64,000 nucleotides of DNA, taken from assembly GCA_019155205.2 (NCBI GenBank), contig JAHNZQ020000049.1, positions 1,908,835 through 1,972,834 of the forward strand, read 5' to 3'. Source of the stretch: Gracilaria vermiculophylla (Eukaryota; Rhodophyta; Florideophyceae; Gracilariales; Gracilariaceae). Of the stretch, positions 30,640-40,617 are shown in pieces (within the stretch, counting starts at the first letter, position 1; every line of letters begins with the position of its first letter). The notes beneath the pieces were generated by a model, which saw only the letters and a list, made by a program, of their open reading frames with translations, made no database searches and was not told the origin of the DNA. The position numbers and the translations under genes are program-made.

Positions 30640-30890
30640 CACCCGTATCAGGCATTCCACGCGCATCACGCGACCACGCGCTCCACGCACCCCACGCATA
30701 CCACGCGCTCCACGCGCTCCACGCCTTCCACGCCTTCCACGCGCTCCACGCGCGCAAAGCGGTCCACGAGCAACACGCGCGCCACGACCACCACGCGTGC
30801 CACGCGCTCCATGCGCGCCAGGTGCGCCACGCACGCAGATCGCACAGGCCTGCACCACACACGCGCACAGCTCGGTGCCACGCCAGGTGC
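30640..30890. repeat. degenerate 9-bp tandem repeat (CCACGCGCT-type)
   Basis: Successive units of the type CCACGCGCT, CCACGCCTT and CCACGCGCA with a 9-bp period across about 250 bp. The minus-strand frame reads Ala-Trp-Ser/Lys repeats, but no gene is otherwise supported, so I treat it as a minisatellite between the mTERF-like gene and the F-box+VWA gene. Confidence 0.6.
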
Positions 30891-31645
30891 ACGCGTGGCA
30901 CGCGCGGCGCGCAGGCCGCCGGCAGGCGCGCGACACGCACACGCCGGCGCGCGGCCGGCCGCACGCGGCAGCGCTTGCACGCGCGCCGCAAGCCGCCGCC
31001 GCGCGCGTCGCGAGCACACGTCGCAGCCAATCGCGCGCCGCCGCCGCCGCCCAATCTCGGCGCGCGCTGAGATTGTGCCGCGCGCGCCGTATCTCTCGCC
31101 GACGCGCGTGCAAGCTCCAGCGCGACGCGCCGCGCCGCTCAACAGACGCCACGCCTTCCCGCACTTGAGCACGCCAGCGCGCCCCCACACCCCCCCGGCC
31201 CCCCACCGCCCGGGCGCCGTCTGTCGCCAGCACCCCATCCCGCCCTCCCGCCGTTATGCGCACGTCTCCACGCCCATCGCCCCCCGCCAGTCAAACTCCG
31301 CCGGCCCCCCCCACCCGTCCCACGCCCGTCGGTTGGTCCGCTCTGCTCACCGCCCTCCAAGTAAGCATTCCACACCACCGTATCTCACTGTATCCAACCA
31401 CACGCGCCGAAAACAAAACAACAAAACTCAACAAAAACAAATAATCAAAACAAAAACAAAACAAAAAAACCGGCCCCCCCCCCTCAACCACACTTGGCCC
31501 CCACGCTCACCACCGCCTTCGTCTGTCTTCTTCGCCTCCACCTGCTACCGCACAGGCCATCTTCTACTCGTTGCCGCTCTTGCGCACGCTGCCGTTTGCC
31601 CGCCGCCCCAGCCTGCTGCACACCCTGCCCATCCCGCCACCCGCC
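30891..31645. other. GC-rich then A/C-rich spacer, upstream of the F-box+VWA gene
   Basis: The long ORFs crossing this region on both strands are Arg/Ala-rich artefacts of GC content. From about 31405 to 31475 the plus strand is almost only A and C (AAAACAAAACAACAAAACTC and similar), a sharp compositional switch shortly before the gene, possibly a 5' leader. Confidence 0.45.
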
Positions 31646-32752
31646 ATGGCCCACGCCGCCGCCGCTTCGCCCTCGGCCGACCCGGCCGTGCACCGCCAGC
31701 TGCAACACCAGCAGCTGCACCCACCCCCGCCCGCCGCCCCCGCCCTCGCCAAGCGCGCCCCCACCCCCGCCTTTGACCTCACCGCCCTCCCTGACGAGCT
31801 CATCTCCATGTGCTACGCCCACCTGCCCGCCACAGACCTCGTCGCCCTCGAGCACGTCTCGCGCCGTCTGCGCCACCTCATCGCCTACGACGCTGTGTGC
31901 TGGCGCCGCTGCACTCAAGCCCGCTGGGGCCACCTCACCACCAATTCCGTCCTCCTCCCGTCCGCCGCCCGCCACGCCGGCACCTGGAAGCACCTCTACT
32001 CCGAAAAGGCCCAGTGCGATGCCAAGAACGCCCCGTGGCTTACCCTGTGCCACAGTGAGAAGCTCGCCATCCTTGACCTCATCAAGCGCCACCCAGCCCC
32101 CCATCTGCCGCGCCCCTCGTGGCCCGCCCCTTCCCAATCGCCAGAGCCCGCCACCCCGCCGGCCGACACCCCCTCCCCGCTCTCCTTTTCCTCCCCCATC
32201 AGCGTCATGTCCGCCGCCCCCTCCTCCCCCCACCTTGACTGCATCAACATCGTCCTGCTCATCGACGCCAGCTCCAGCGTCACCGATGACGACTTTGACG
32301 CCATGAAGAGTTTTGCACGCACCTTGGTCCACAGCCTGCGTCAGACCCACCCCAATTCCACTGTCGCCGTTGTGCAGTTCAACCAGCACCCCAAGGTGGA
32401 GATCTCCCTCACCCCGGTCAGCACCCCCAAGCTGTCCACCGCCATCGACAACATGGAGCAGCTCATGGGCAGCACCGACATAGCCGCCCCGATCCGCAGA
32501 GCGCGAGAGATTCTCGCCGAAGAGGCCAGCCCGGGCGACCGCGCCATCGTGCTGCTCACCGACGGCCAGACGCACGCTGACGAGCTGTGTCAGAGCGAGA
32601 AGGAGGCCCGCAAGGCCTTCGACCAGGTGCGCGCCAGGATGTTCACCCTGGGTGTCGGCCGTGACGTCGACGAGAGCGGGCTCAGCCGCGTGGCCGCCGG
32701 CTCCCAGGGTGGCATGAACTTTACCCTCAGACGCCTCGGTTCCACCAAGTAA
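31646..32752 (+). CDS. F-box + von Willebrand A domain protein
   Basis: 368 residues from the ATG at 31646 (MAHAAAASPSAD, context CGCCATGG). Residues about 45-95 form an F-box: FDLTALPDELISMCYAHLPA, TDLVALEHVSRRLRHLI, DAVCWRRCTQARWG. F-boxes bind Skp1 in SCF ubiquitin ligases. After a Pro/Ser linker, about 198-365 is a VWA fold: CINIVLLIDASSSVTDDDF with the MIDAS DxSxS, then VAVVQFNQHPKVEISLTPV, MGSTDIAAPIRRAREIL with the MIDAS Thr, AIVLLTDGQTHADEL with the MIDAS Asp, and MFTLGVGRDVDESGLSRVA. The metal-binding triad is complete. No membrane segment, so it is probably cytosolic or nuclear. The VWA part would be the substrate-binding module of an SCF adaptor, which is inference. Confidence 0.82.
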   Translation: MAHAAAASPSADPAVHRQLQHQQLHPPPPAAPALAKRAPTPAFDLTALPDELISMCYAHLPATDLVALEHVSRRLRHLIAYDAVCWRRCTQARWGHLTTNSVLLPSAARHAGTWKHLYSEKAQCDAKNAPWLTLCHSEKLAILDLIKRHPAPHLPRPSWPAPSQSPEPATPPADTPSPLSFSSPISVMSAAPSSPHLDCINIVLLIDASSSVTDDDFDAMKSFARTLVHSLRQTHPNSTVAVVQFNQHPKVEISLTPVSTPKLSTAIDNMEQLMGSTDIAAPIRRAREILAEEASPGDRAIVLLTDGQTHADELCQSEKEARKAFDQVRARMFTLGVGRDVDESGLSRVAAGSQGGMNFTLRRLGSTK

Positions 32753-33117
32753 CGCCGACGCGTCGCTGCTGGCCCTTCCATTTCGGCTTTAGCGATCCAC
32801 TTTTCTTTGTCCAATAGTCTGAGACGAGTGTGAACCATTTGTTCCATATTATATAGTTACCCTTCCGTCTCTCAATGCATTTGTGTTTTTGTGTTTGTGT
32901 TTGTGTCTGTGTCTGTGTGTGTGTGTGTGTGTGTGTGTTTGTTTGTTTGTTAAATTATGTATCATTTGATGAAAAAGAGCGCAGGCTTTGCTGCCTCGCT
33001 TGCGCACGGGGCCAATTGCCCCTCTTCTCGATACGCGAGCAGTCTCGCACAAAAGCAGCACACGTAACACATGGCGTTGAAAATGTCGTGTGCGTGGGCA
33101 GCACGGCGCCTCGCGCC
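32753..33117. other. spacer between convergent genes, with TG microsatellite
   Basis: About 365 bp between the F-box+VWA and TIM17-family stop codons. It holds a T/G-only tract, mostly TG dinucleotides, at 32881-32950. Nothing else supported. Confidence 0.6.
32881..32950 (+). repeat. TG/TTTG microsatellite
   Basis: TGTG-rich run with TTTG interruptions, including about ten uninterrupted TG units near 32915-32937, ending GTTTGTTTGTTTGT. Confidence 0.9.
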
Positions 33118-33483
33118 CTAGCCGTCGGACACGTTGGCGAGCACGCGACTGACGGCGCCCACCGCGGAGCACGCGGCCGTGTTGACGACGAACAGACGCG
33201 GCGACGCCCGCATTCGAACGGCGGCAAAGCTGCCGGCCGTGGCGCCCGCGAGCGCGCCGGCCGCCGTTTCCGGGCCGGAGCGGCGCAGCGCGCAGAAGCA
33301 GCCCGAGTAGATGGCGAGGAAGGAGCCGAAGTCGAACGCGTTTGCGCGCACGGATCGCAGCACGTGCGGGCGCGCCGCGGTGGCGACGGCCCACATGGTG
33401 CCCAGCGCGGCGCCGCGGATGGCCGAGTCGACGGCCAGCGCGCTGCAGGTTGTGTCGGGAGCCCGGCGCGCGGGCGGAGGCAT
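33118..33483 (-). CDS. TIM17/22/23-family small membrane protein
   Basis: 121 residues from the ATG at 33483 (MPPPARRAPDTTC). Four short hydrophobic Gly/Ala/Ser segments in the family pattern: AVDSAIRGAALGTMWAVATA, FDFGSFLAIYSGCFCALRR, TAAGALAGATAGSFAAVRM and VVNTAACSAVGAVSRVLA. The first has the G-x-x-x-G-type helix and the second the G-x-x-F-G/S core of Tim17/22/23/OEP16/PRAT proteins. Members insert in mitochondrial or plastid membranes as translocase subunits or as relatives such as TMEM126-type proteins. It is shorter than Tim17 or Tim22 and lacks an N-terminal extension. Which subclass it belongs to cannot be told by eye. Confidence 0.6.
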   Translation of the reverse strand: MPPPARRAPDTTCSALAVDSAIRGAALGTMWAVATAARPHVLRSVRANAFDFGSFLAIYSGCFCALRRSGPETAAGALAGATAGSFAAVRMRASPRLFVVNTAACSAVGAVSRVLANVSDG

Positions 33484-35439
33484 CGCGATGTCGGTGGAGC
33501 CGCCGGAAACGGTGAGGCGTGGATCGGGGGGTGGAGGCTGCCGACTTGTGGGGAAGGGGAAGGGCGATGGTGCGCGGCGGTGGTGGGCACCACTTGGAGT
33601 TGTGTGACGCGGCTGCCAGTACGGCGGCTAAGCCTCGCCGTATTGAACAGTAACACCGCGGGCGGAGTGGGTACGCCAACCACAGTCGCTCACGTGGACA
33701 CGTATATCAGTGGAGAGTGTCGTTGTGAGGCTTGGGTGCGCCCTTGCGCTGACACTTCGCTCATCGGATTCCGCGGCGATTCCGCTTGCATTTGCTGCGG
33801 TTTACGTCTGCTGTGGGAGACCTATCCACCACCTACCACACCTGGTAGCTTAACATGCATTTTTTTGGTTCTCTCCAACATTGCAGGGTTAACCGTAGAA
33901 CAAAGCATTGCTCTGTGCGACGATCGCACGTTAGCAGCCAAACACATCCGTGGACAGTTTATAGAAGTGAGGCCCAAGGGCCCAGTGTTCTAGCGCATCG
34001 CTATGCGTCCTTCCAGACCCATAAAGTTATTGAGAGACATGTAAATGGAAGTGGTGACCATGATGGCTCTCTTCGACGCCTTGAACATCTGAAAAATGAA
34101 GAGAAATTCGTGTAGGGTTAAGATTACTTTCTAGCATTCCGAACATGGCACCGCAAGCCGACTCGGGTGTGCACGTTCATTTTGTGCAGTTGTGCGAGTA
34201 ACCACCTGAGCCACTCACAATGTCCTCTTTCAAAGGCAAAACCAGGCTCAGAACCTGACATGACGAACATCGATAGCATAGGCAGTCACACATGATGCGA
34301 GCAGCACTTTCAGTATCATTGCAAACGTGCCAACTGTGCATCCAGACTTTGGAGACGAGCAATGGGACGACTCTTTTGGAGATGCGCTCGATGATTATGA
34401 TGCACAACTGCATGGGGACTTGAAGAAAAGGGAATTCACTTTGTCGTGCACAATCAAGCAACGAAGATGTTGCTCGAGAGGGTCTCATTCCGGAGGAAGA
34501 GACATTTTCAATTCATGACCGTCCTGACCGATGGCTGAACTGTTTGAGTTAGAAGACGTGAAGAACTTGAAAAGATTGCAAAAAGGGCTCATAACATCAT
34601 CGAAAGCTAAGGGCGGCTTCGCTGACGTCAATTTTGATGACACCGACAGCACGAGCGAATGGAATGGTACTCATAATGGGTTCAGATCGATTTCCAAAAG
34701 AAAGTGAACGAAAGCTACAAAGCGACCCAACGCATGGCTAGCAACAGTGTGCGTTTATTCGCTGCTACGTTATTATTATGGTTGTACACAGAAAAGATAC
34801 ACATCTGCTACGGCTTCGATACGAACGCCAAGCAGTATATTGGGCAATCTGGTACGGTACAGTATACCCTTGTAACCGCTCCACGACATCGTCTCGTCAT
34901 TGAGAGAAGAGACTAGTCGATGCGCGATAGGACAAAAACCATCCATATTTTTATTCTTGAAGAAATACAGAAATGCTGAACTGGCTCGGCAGACTTGAGG
35001 AGGCGGAAGATAACGTAGGCAGGCAGCAAACTCGTTGCAACGAAAGCTGTCAGCGGCCAATGCGAGCGCGCCTCAACCGTGCTGGGCGCCGATTGGGTGC
35101 TCTGCAGTGGGGGTGACCTGGAGCACCTCGCCCGCAAGGACGTGTTGCTTCAAGGTTACAGCTCATGTCAGAGTTCAACTCTAGCAGCGCATGTTCCACG
35201 CGCTGCAACGGCTTTGCATTTCCGCGTAACACCAAACCACCGCAAGGGCTATGCATGTGCGGAGCACCGGTCCGCATTTCTGAAGCGCCTACGTTCACCT
35301 TCGACTGAGCTTCGTTTCAGGAATGATAGTGTGACTGGGCGTTGCGTTGCACGCTTCCCCATTCACATCCGCAAACTACCATCACAATGTGAGCGCTCCC
35401 ATTCGGGCAACTACAATTCATAGTTTATACTAAGCTGCT
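33484..35439. other. intergenic, only weak small ORFs
   Basis: No recognisable gene over about 2 kb. Candidates that do not rise to a gene call: plus-strand 34327-34518 (acidic, WDDSFGDALDDYDAQLHG) and, in the same frame after one TGA, 34531-34707 (MAELFELEDVKNLKRLQKG), which could be a decayed gene; and minus-strand 35137-34913, which ends with one hydrophobic segment (WPLTAFVATSLLPAYVIF) and could be the last exon of a small membrane protein. Confidence 0.35.
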
Positions 35440-36097
35440 GGAAAGCGTGACTACGCTCGTCTCTCCACAAATTTCGGCCTCGCTTACTCGGGGAGCACAC
35501 GTCCCTCACTTCGTTTTCATAGCCCACTCACCATTTCTCACTGTCCTCAGCACATATTGGCTCCCTTTCCCCCATCTTGCTGTTTTTATCTTGCAAGTGT
35601 TTTTGCCGTATCGTCAACTACTCTCGTTCGTTCACCTCCTTTTCATTCTCGCCCTATCCCAATTGATCAAGCCACATTTGATTTTGGACCGTGCCGCCGT
35701 GAGCTTTCAGATTCGTGTTCTTAAAGCACCCATTCTTCGGTTCCTTACACAAATTGCTTTTCTGTTCCCGAGCATTTTCGCTCCGAACAGGCTCCTGTTC
35801 TGCCAAACACTTCCCCACGCTTTTCTCTTGGAGTTTTCGTTTGCTATCTTTATCTTTTGTGCTCAGAGCAAAACCTTGCCCCATCTTTTCAGTCTCCTTA
35901 TCTCCACAACGCCCTCTCGTTCCCAAGCTTTTCTGGATCAAGGCTAAAACCTTTTGCTCAACATAACGTCTTATTCCCTAGTATAATCTGCAGTACCTTG
36001 TCATATTCAACCCTCGCGCTATCTCATCTCAACCCCTAGCCGTGTTTGCTTTATCGATCTTATCTCACCCAAATCAGTCATCCTAGTCACTGAAAAC
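35440..36097 (+). promoter_or_regulatory. pyrimidine-rich leader/promoter of the PP2C gene
   Basis: About 650 bp directly upstream of the PP2C ATG are strongly C/T-biased on the plus strand, with few G and many TTTC, CCTT and CTCTC words. ORFs crossing it (such as 35447-35947) are Leu/Phe/Ser/Pro-rich, as any C/T-rich strand would be. Such polarity is typical of long 5' leaders or TC-rich core promoters; which of these cannot be told from sequence alone. Confidence 0.4.
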
Positions 36098-37091
36098 ATG
36101 TTTCGCGACTTCTTCCGTCAACTTTTCACTCCCATTTCCTTCGTCAAAAGTTCCACAAAATCCGTAATGGGAACGATGCATCGCGCTGACAACGTCCCGA
36201 ACCAGGATAGCTCATTTATCCTGCATTCCCCCAATGATCAACCCCAACCGCGGCGCAACTCAGCAGAAAACCTTTCTGGCGTTCAAGGCTTTTTCGCCAT
36301 AGGCGTATTCGATGGTCACGGTCCGAGAGGGCAAGAGGCAAGTGCTCTGGCCGCACAACGAATGCAATTTGCCCTCAGCCGTATTTCGGAGGACCAGAAC
36401 GATGTCTCGATGGAGCAAATGGTGATGACGGCCTTTGCGGAGACCACGGCCGCGTTGAATTCGGCTCCGTGCAGTGCAAACAGCGGCACCACTGGTTCGG
36501 TGGTCGCTGTGAGGAATGGCGACGTCGCAGTAGCTAACGTCGGCGACTCAGCCGTTTACTGCATATCCCGCTCCAAGTGGACCCGGCGTCCAAGAGTGAA
36601 TTACGTCAGTCCAATGCACAGGCCGACGAACCCCGCCGAGGCCGAGCGGGTCAAACTAAGCGGCGGCCAAATCCAAAACGGATACGTCGTAAACGAGCAC
36701 TGCAACATGGTAAGTCTAATTGCATGCTTCTCAATCGCGTGCCATTCGCTTTTCACAATGTTCTAACTTCTGTTGCACACTTCATTTGATGCACTTTTTT
36801 TCTCGATCGAAGGGAATCGCAGTCAGCCGCACTATCGGCGACCGGGACATGGGTCGGTATGGATGCATTCCAGACCCAACGATCCACACTTTCAAGCTGC
36901 AACGAAGGGATTATACCTTCGTCATAGCCACTGATGGGCTGTGGGACGTGCCCGGATTAGAAAGTGAAGAAGCCGTGCTTTCAGCAGCTAGGGGGCTGGT
37001 GGTCACCCCTCACAAGGTTTGCAAACGGTTGCAGAAGAAAGCCAAAGAGCCGAAAGACGATTGCACTGTAGCCTGTATGATAGTGGTTTAG
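36098..37091 (+). CDS. PP2C-family Ser/Thr protein phosphatase, two exons
   Basis: Exon 1 is 36098-36709, an intron of 103 bp (36710-36812, GTAAGT...GAAG) follows, and exon 2 is 36813-37091; 296 residues in all. Mn/Mg-dependent phosphatase. Motifs: HRADNVPNQDSSFIL (about residues 28-42, the first conserved block), FFAIGVFDGHGPRGQEAS with the metal-binding DGHG, NSGTTGSVVAVRNGDVAVAN, VGDSAVY, then across the splice junction NEHCNM/GIAVSRTIGDRDMGRYG, FVIATDGLWDVPGLESEEAV, and PKDDCTVACMIVV with the final metal-ligand position DD in place of DN. Without splicing, exon 1 would run into an unrelated tail (VSLIACF), which supports the intron. No membrane segment. Substrate unknown. Confidence 0.9.
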
Positions 37092-38707
37092 ATGTGGCAC
37101 AATGCTTTGCCTTAGATCGTTCAGGTTTTTCTTCGTAAACGGCTTCTTCACCACGTTTCTTTCCCAATGGGATCTGCTGCTAGCTCGATTGCTGAGAAAA
37201 TGGAAGGGCCCTTATACCTTTGTTGCCTTCTATCACCACATTGTTGAAGTGCCGCGGCGCAACTTGCACTTAAATCCAATTTCGCAAAATATAATCACTA
37301 GGACTGCCACAAAATTCCAGCCTCAGTCGAACGTTCTTGACATTCGTTCAATGTAGATGATGCGAGAGACAACTTCGAAGCCGGAAGCTAAATCCGATGA
37401 AGCTTACCATCAACATTCCGGCCACCAAGTAGTGATGTTCAATGGAGTAATCATAAACACGTAACTGGCTGCAAACCATACGCAGCTATCACGTGTGTTC
37501 TTAAAGTTCAACTTTGTACCACCTTAAGTCTTGATAAATATTATCATCAAACTTGTGCAAAAGAGGACTGGTTGTCGTCTTCATGATGCAATTTTGTGCT
37601 CCGAATTCAATACGATACGCATATTCCAACACAGTACACAGCTTCAAGGTCTACATGATGATACGGTGCCACAACATTGAACAGCAACTTCATTAAAAAC
37701 CATGTTGTATGCCGTCGCTATCAGCACAAGAATTCCAATGCTGTGCTTGAAAAGATGATCACTACCCCGTCGCTTTTCGTCCTCAAGAGCAATGCCATTC
37801 CCTCAAGATATTCGATTGGCTGTGAGGTTTCCCATCACCACGAGACGAACGAAAAAGATGAGTAAATGATATTGAATACGAATCGCCCCATGGATTGCTG
37901 ATGAATCTACATTTCCTTCTGATAAATGAACAAAAGCTTTCAACACTAAGCCTCTTTCAGCCATCCAACCAGTAGCCTGCGCTACACTTTCGGCGACACG
38001 AAGCGAAGGGGCGTTTTTTCTGCGTGCACAGTACCTTCACGCATCTCAAGGTGGTCAACTCATATCAATGATTCCCACAAATAATACGTCCACAGGACGT
38101 TCTAAACGATGAGACCGAGACCGGCGACTCGTTCCATAGCTTTTTCCTGGGAGCTAATTTCCTTTACATGTACGAATGATTTCGAAGCATTGGATCCACC
38201 AAGTCCACTGAAAGTGTTTTGCAACGAAAAGATGATTTCGCTAACTTCATGTACGAAATGAACTCGACATGCAGCAGATCGCACCAAATATGAAAACCGA
38301 CTCGAGCTGCAGCATGCTTTCACATGAAACCTGGAACACGTGTGACTTCTGGACAACACACAACCTCTGAAAGTTCACGAATACAAAAGGATGTAAAGCT
38401 CTATTGAACACTTAATTCTTTTTCGCATGAAATCTTTTTGAATTTGTCCAATATCATTTCTAGTTCCATGTAACGGTCTCCCTGTGAATGGAGCACTCCT
38501 GAAATCTCAATTTACTACAGTAGCAATTAAGTACGGCCCAAAAATGGGTATGTTTCAAAACCAAGAGTACCTTTTGTACTTTTTTGAACACGAGAGCTAT
38601 GGCCAAATTATCGAAATTTTATCGAAAAGTTCCAAAAAATGACTTATCTCGGACACGCTATAACGCTTCTACCACAGTTTACACTTTTAAATTTGAACAA
38701 TTTAAAT
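37092..38707. other. intergenic, nothing recognised
   Basis: About 1.6 kb with several ORFs shorter than 90 codons on both strands. None shows a motif. No RNA gene seen. Confidence 0.45.
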
Positions 38708-39175
38708 TTAATTTTCCGATACATCATGGTCCGGAACGACGCTTACCCCTTCTGATCCATCTTCGAAGTACTTTTGTCGCAGAGTTGTGTTATGCATAAA
38801 ACACCTATCTAGAATATTGACCTTTAGATAGTTCTTTCTGTTGATTTCGTGAGCAGACGGCACTAAATCCAGAGAAGTAAGAATCGATTTGAATCCACTG
38901 AGCTCCTTGTCCAGCAACCACTCCTTTTGAATAACCTCTGGATTTGGTCCCCTCTTAACAAAATTAAAAGTATTTGAGTCCGTTGAAGTAGACAAATCCT
39001 TTACGATAACCTTTCCCAAATTTGATCGGTCAAACATAAAAATGTGTGGTGTTTGTAGTGCAAACTGCGAACGTGGCACAGACACGAGCCGCGTCGCGGA
39101 AGCACCACCAAGGTGTTCAAGCTTGCTCTCAATGAGAGGTGGCCCAGCGAGAGAGCCCTCTGATAGGGTCGACAC
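38708..39175 (-). CDS. hypothetical 155-aa ORF next to an assembly gap
   Basis: The minus-strand frame reads MSTLSEGSLAGPPLIESK...ending DGSEGVSVVPDHDVSEN. Composition is protein-like, but no domain is recognised. It lies on the same strand as the truncated ORF at 39925-40344 across the gap and LTR, so the two might be halves of one interrupted transposon gene. Low confidence. Confidence 0.25.
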   Translation of the reverse strand: MSTLSEGSLAGPPLIESKLEHLGGASATRLVSVPRSQFALQTPHIFMFDRSNLGKVIVKDLSTSTDSNTFNFVKRGPNPEVIQKEWLLDKELSGFKSILTSLDLVPSAHEINRKNYLKVNILDRCFMHNTTLRQKYFEDGSEGVSVVPDHDVSEN

Positions 39176-39271
39176 GAGCCGGGTGTAAATCCGGGCGACC
39201 CCGTACTGGGCGTGCAGTCAGAGGATAAGAACCGGCCAAGCAAGCCGACTCCGTCGGAGAATCCACGAGAG

Positions 39272-39371
39272 NNNNNNNNNNNNNNNNNNNNNNNNNNNNN
39301 NNNNNNNNNNNNNNNNNNNNNNNNNNNNNNNNNNNNNNNNNNNNNNNNNNNNNNNNNNNNNNNNNNNNNNN
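39272..39371. other. assembly gap, 100 N
   Basis: Exactly 100 N, ending at the first base of an LTR copy (39372), so the missing sequence is probably LTR-retrotransposon or repeat DNA. Confidence 0.95.
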
Positions 39372-39924
39372 TGTAGTACAGTGGCTCCTACGGAAATATG
39401 GTGGTTTGGCCTTAAGGTAGAATATTTCTAAGGAGGGTTCGTAATTTATTGGCTGGGCCACGTGGTGCATAATCTCGCCCGCGTGCGCTACAGTATCCAT
39501 GAGGTACGGTAGAATTTATTATTTATTTTAGATATTTCTTGCAGGTAATTAGCACAGTAATGAGACCTGCCAAGGCGGGCTCCCGGCTTGATATTTAAGC
39601 TGCCGGTTGAGCTCCACCTCTGGGGAAGTAAAGGCAAGCACCTTTGAGTCTTCTTCTACTTTTCCGGTTGGAGTCTTTCGTCGATTCCGCAGGTTTCTAA
39701 GCCGCCGATCCCCAGGTCGCATCATAGCAGCGCCTGTAGGAGCATTGTCCGCCCAGTGAACCTCCCCCTCCGCTTGGTGTTTGCGGATTCCCTTTCAGAA
39801 TTCCCCCGGCTCGCGACCGCGGATACCGGAGACGACCTTTAGGAATACGCGCCTTTGGAGTCACCAAAAACTCCTAACGGACGTTGTGCTTTACTACCTC
39901 GACAGGAGGGCTGACAGTACCACA
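39372..39924 (+). repeat. LTR, 553 bp (family copy 3)
   Basis: Nearly identical to 1608-2160 and of identical length, with TGTAGTACAGTGG and AGTACCACA ends. The right flank is AGTAA; the left flank is lost in the gap, so it cannot be told whether this is solo or the 3' LTR of a longer element. No primer-binding site is visible on the right side. Confidence 0.9.
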
Positions 39925-40344
39925 AGTAATTGATTGGGGGGGTGTTGCTTGCAGTAAGTCAGCATCGGAAATAGAGAGACCGAGAAAACCCTCAAAAGCA
40001 GTCATGAGATCGTCATGGTCATAGTCGTCGTCGTCAGGCTCTTCTATTGTTACTGTTGAAGGAATCAGAGCCATATTGGTCCCGAAATCAGCTATGACAA
40101 GCTGCTGAAAATCACTTTTTATTGCGAGTGACAGATATTCAGGAACGTAGATAGGAACAGATACCCTTGTCAACATAAGGGAAAGGGATACTGAGCTGGT
40201 GTTCTCTTCTCTTTCACCAACAGAGAGAATCGCAGTTATATCGATTATCGCTTGACTTTTAAAAATAGAATATAAAAATGATTGAACTTGATTTCTTCTT
40301 CTTTTTTTACCCGCTTTGGTGTATTTTAAAAACAAATCTGTCAA
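39925..40344 (-). pseudogene. ORF truncated by the LTR insertion, family unknown
   Basis: The minus-strand frame reads KAGKKRRRNQVQSFLYSIF... to DADLLQATPPQSIT and is cut at 39925 by the LTR. A basic start, a hydrophobic middle (LVIADFGTNMALIPSTVTI) and a run of Asp are seen. The first codon in the frame is TTG at 40344 and the frame continues a little upstream. Not recognised. Confidence 0.3.
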
Positions 40345-40617
40345 ATGGCTTTGTCTGGCTTCTTTATGTTTCGAAATGGAATAAAATGAAAAATTGAAAA
40401 ATGTAAATAAGGTACTCTAGGTTTTGAAACCGTACCAAATTGGGACCACCGCAGAGCATCTGTCCTCTTCTGTAACCACAATTCGTGCAGCAGAATTCAC
40501 AGGATTTGGCGCCAAATCATTGTGGCAGTTGCCTAAACGCTTGTACTTGGCTTTACTCCAACTAGGATGCGTAGAAACCTGATTGCATCACCCACCAGGA
40601 CACCGCAACGCAGACTA

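Noticed and set aside
35447..35947. 166-aa plus-strand ORF with many hydrophobic stretches
   Set aside because: It is the expected translation of a C/T-rich strand (Leu, Phe, Ser, Pro). No motif.
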